Origin: Deinococcus grandis
GTDB lineage: Bacteria; Deinococcota; Deinococci; Deinococcales; Deinococcaceae
Reading direction: 5' to 3'
NCBI RefSeq assembly: GCF_001485435.1
Contig: NZ_BCMS01000001.1
Location: forward strand, 567,501 to 631,500
DNA: 64,000 bases
Part shown: piece by piece, positions 63,952 to 64,000 of the stretch
How positions within the stretch are numbered: position 1 is the stretch's first letter
Layout of the letters: each line of letters opens with the position of its first letter
Position numbers and translations under genes: made by a program
The notes under the pieces: model-generated
What the model was told of the DNA's origin: nothing
Databases searched by the model: none
Seen by the model: the letters and a program-made list of their open reading frames with translations, nothing else

Positions 63952-64000
63952 GCCCTCTGGCCTACGCGGGCACCTGCGGCACCCCACAGACTGCGGGGGT

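Overview
The window reads as chromosomal DNA of a Deinococcus species. The evidence is very high G+C, a LysW-type lysine/ornithine biosynthesis gene (lysK), a complete 14-subunit nuo operon, TelA, VanW, DUF11 and DUF3084 family proteins, and the frequent Deinococcus habit of placing a TANNNT promoter -10 box only 5-8 nt before the start codon (leaderless or nearly leaderless mRNA). Genes are tightly packed with many 4-base stop/start overlaps. There is no phage, no IS transposase and no CRISPR array. The only mobile-looking DNA is a family of short non-coding repeats.

Layout. 1-5 kb: a frameshifted phosphotransferase at the left edge, a SLC13-type permease, lysK and a coupled membrane protein. 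5-8 kb: purE-purK and a VanW-family protein. 8-13 kb (minus strand): hisD-EamA exporter-ABM protein, then deoB with a coupled DUF3108-like gene. 13-20 kb: a large Gly-rich DUF11 surface protein, an LptB-like ATPase with a DUF3084 coiled-coil membrane protein, and a sugar-type ABC binding protein. 20-27 kb: TrkA/KtrA K+ gating protein, a degenerate GGDEF membrane protein, the pxpA and pxpBC oxoprolinase genes split by an S41 peptidase, and a membrane-anchored nitrilase homologue. 27.3-27.9 kb: tRNA-Ser(TGA), tRNA-Ser(GCT) and two tRNA-Arg(ACG). 28-36 kb: subtilase, SDR, an HsdR-N nuclease-like protein, a DUF4384 protein, tRNA-Gln, an MrfA-like helicase and a histidine kinase. 37.2-53 kb: nuoA-N. 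53-64 kb: ArsR with its operator, a FecR/CHASE2-GGDEF pair, an ABC-F ATPase, a DUF1540 protein, TelA coupled to a second frameshifted phosphotransferase, and GNAT, BsuPI and DinB proteins.

How the genes work together. nuoA-N encodes respiratory complex I (NADH:quinone oxidoreductase); all expected Fe-S motifs are visible, including the four-Cys set for the extra N7 cluster in NuoG. Two non-nuo genes sit inside this operon by overlap: a low-G+C ORF between nuoD and nuoE, and a small HELGH membrane protein between nuoF and nuoG. purEK (purines), hisD (histidine), lysK (lysine/ornithine), deoB (nucleoside salvage) and pxpABC (5-oxoproline recycling) are housekeeping metabolism.

Most unusual features: the two extra genes in the nuo operon; a probable ATC start for nuoA; a MITE-like repeat translated in frame inside the HsdR-N protein; an MrfA-like helicase ending in a UvrD/PcrA-type Tudor domain; an S41 peptidase and a nitrilase that each lack a catalytic residue; two phosphotransferase genes each broken by a one-base change in a G tract; and two probable CTG starts overlapping upstream stop codons.
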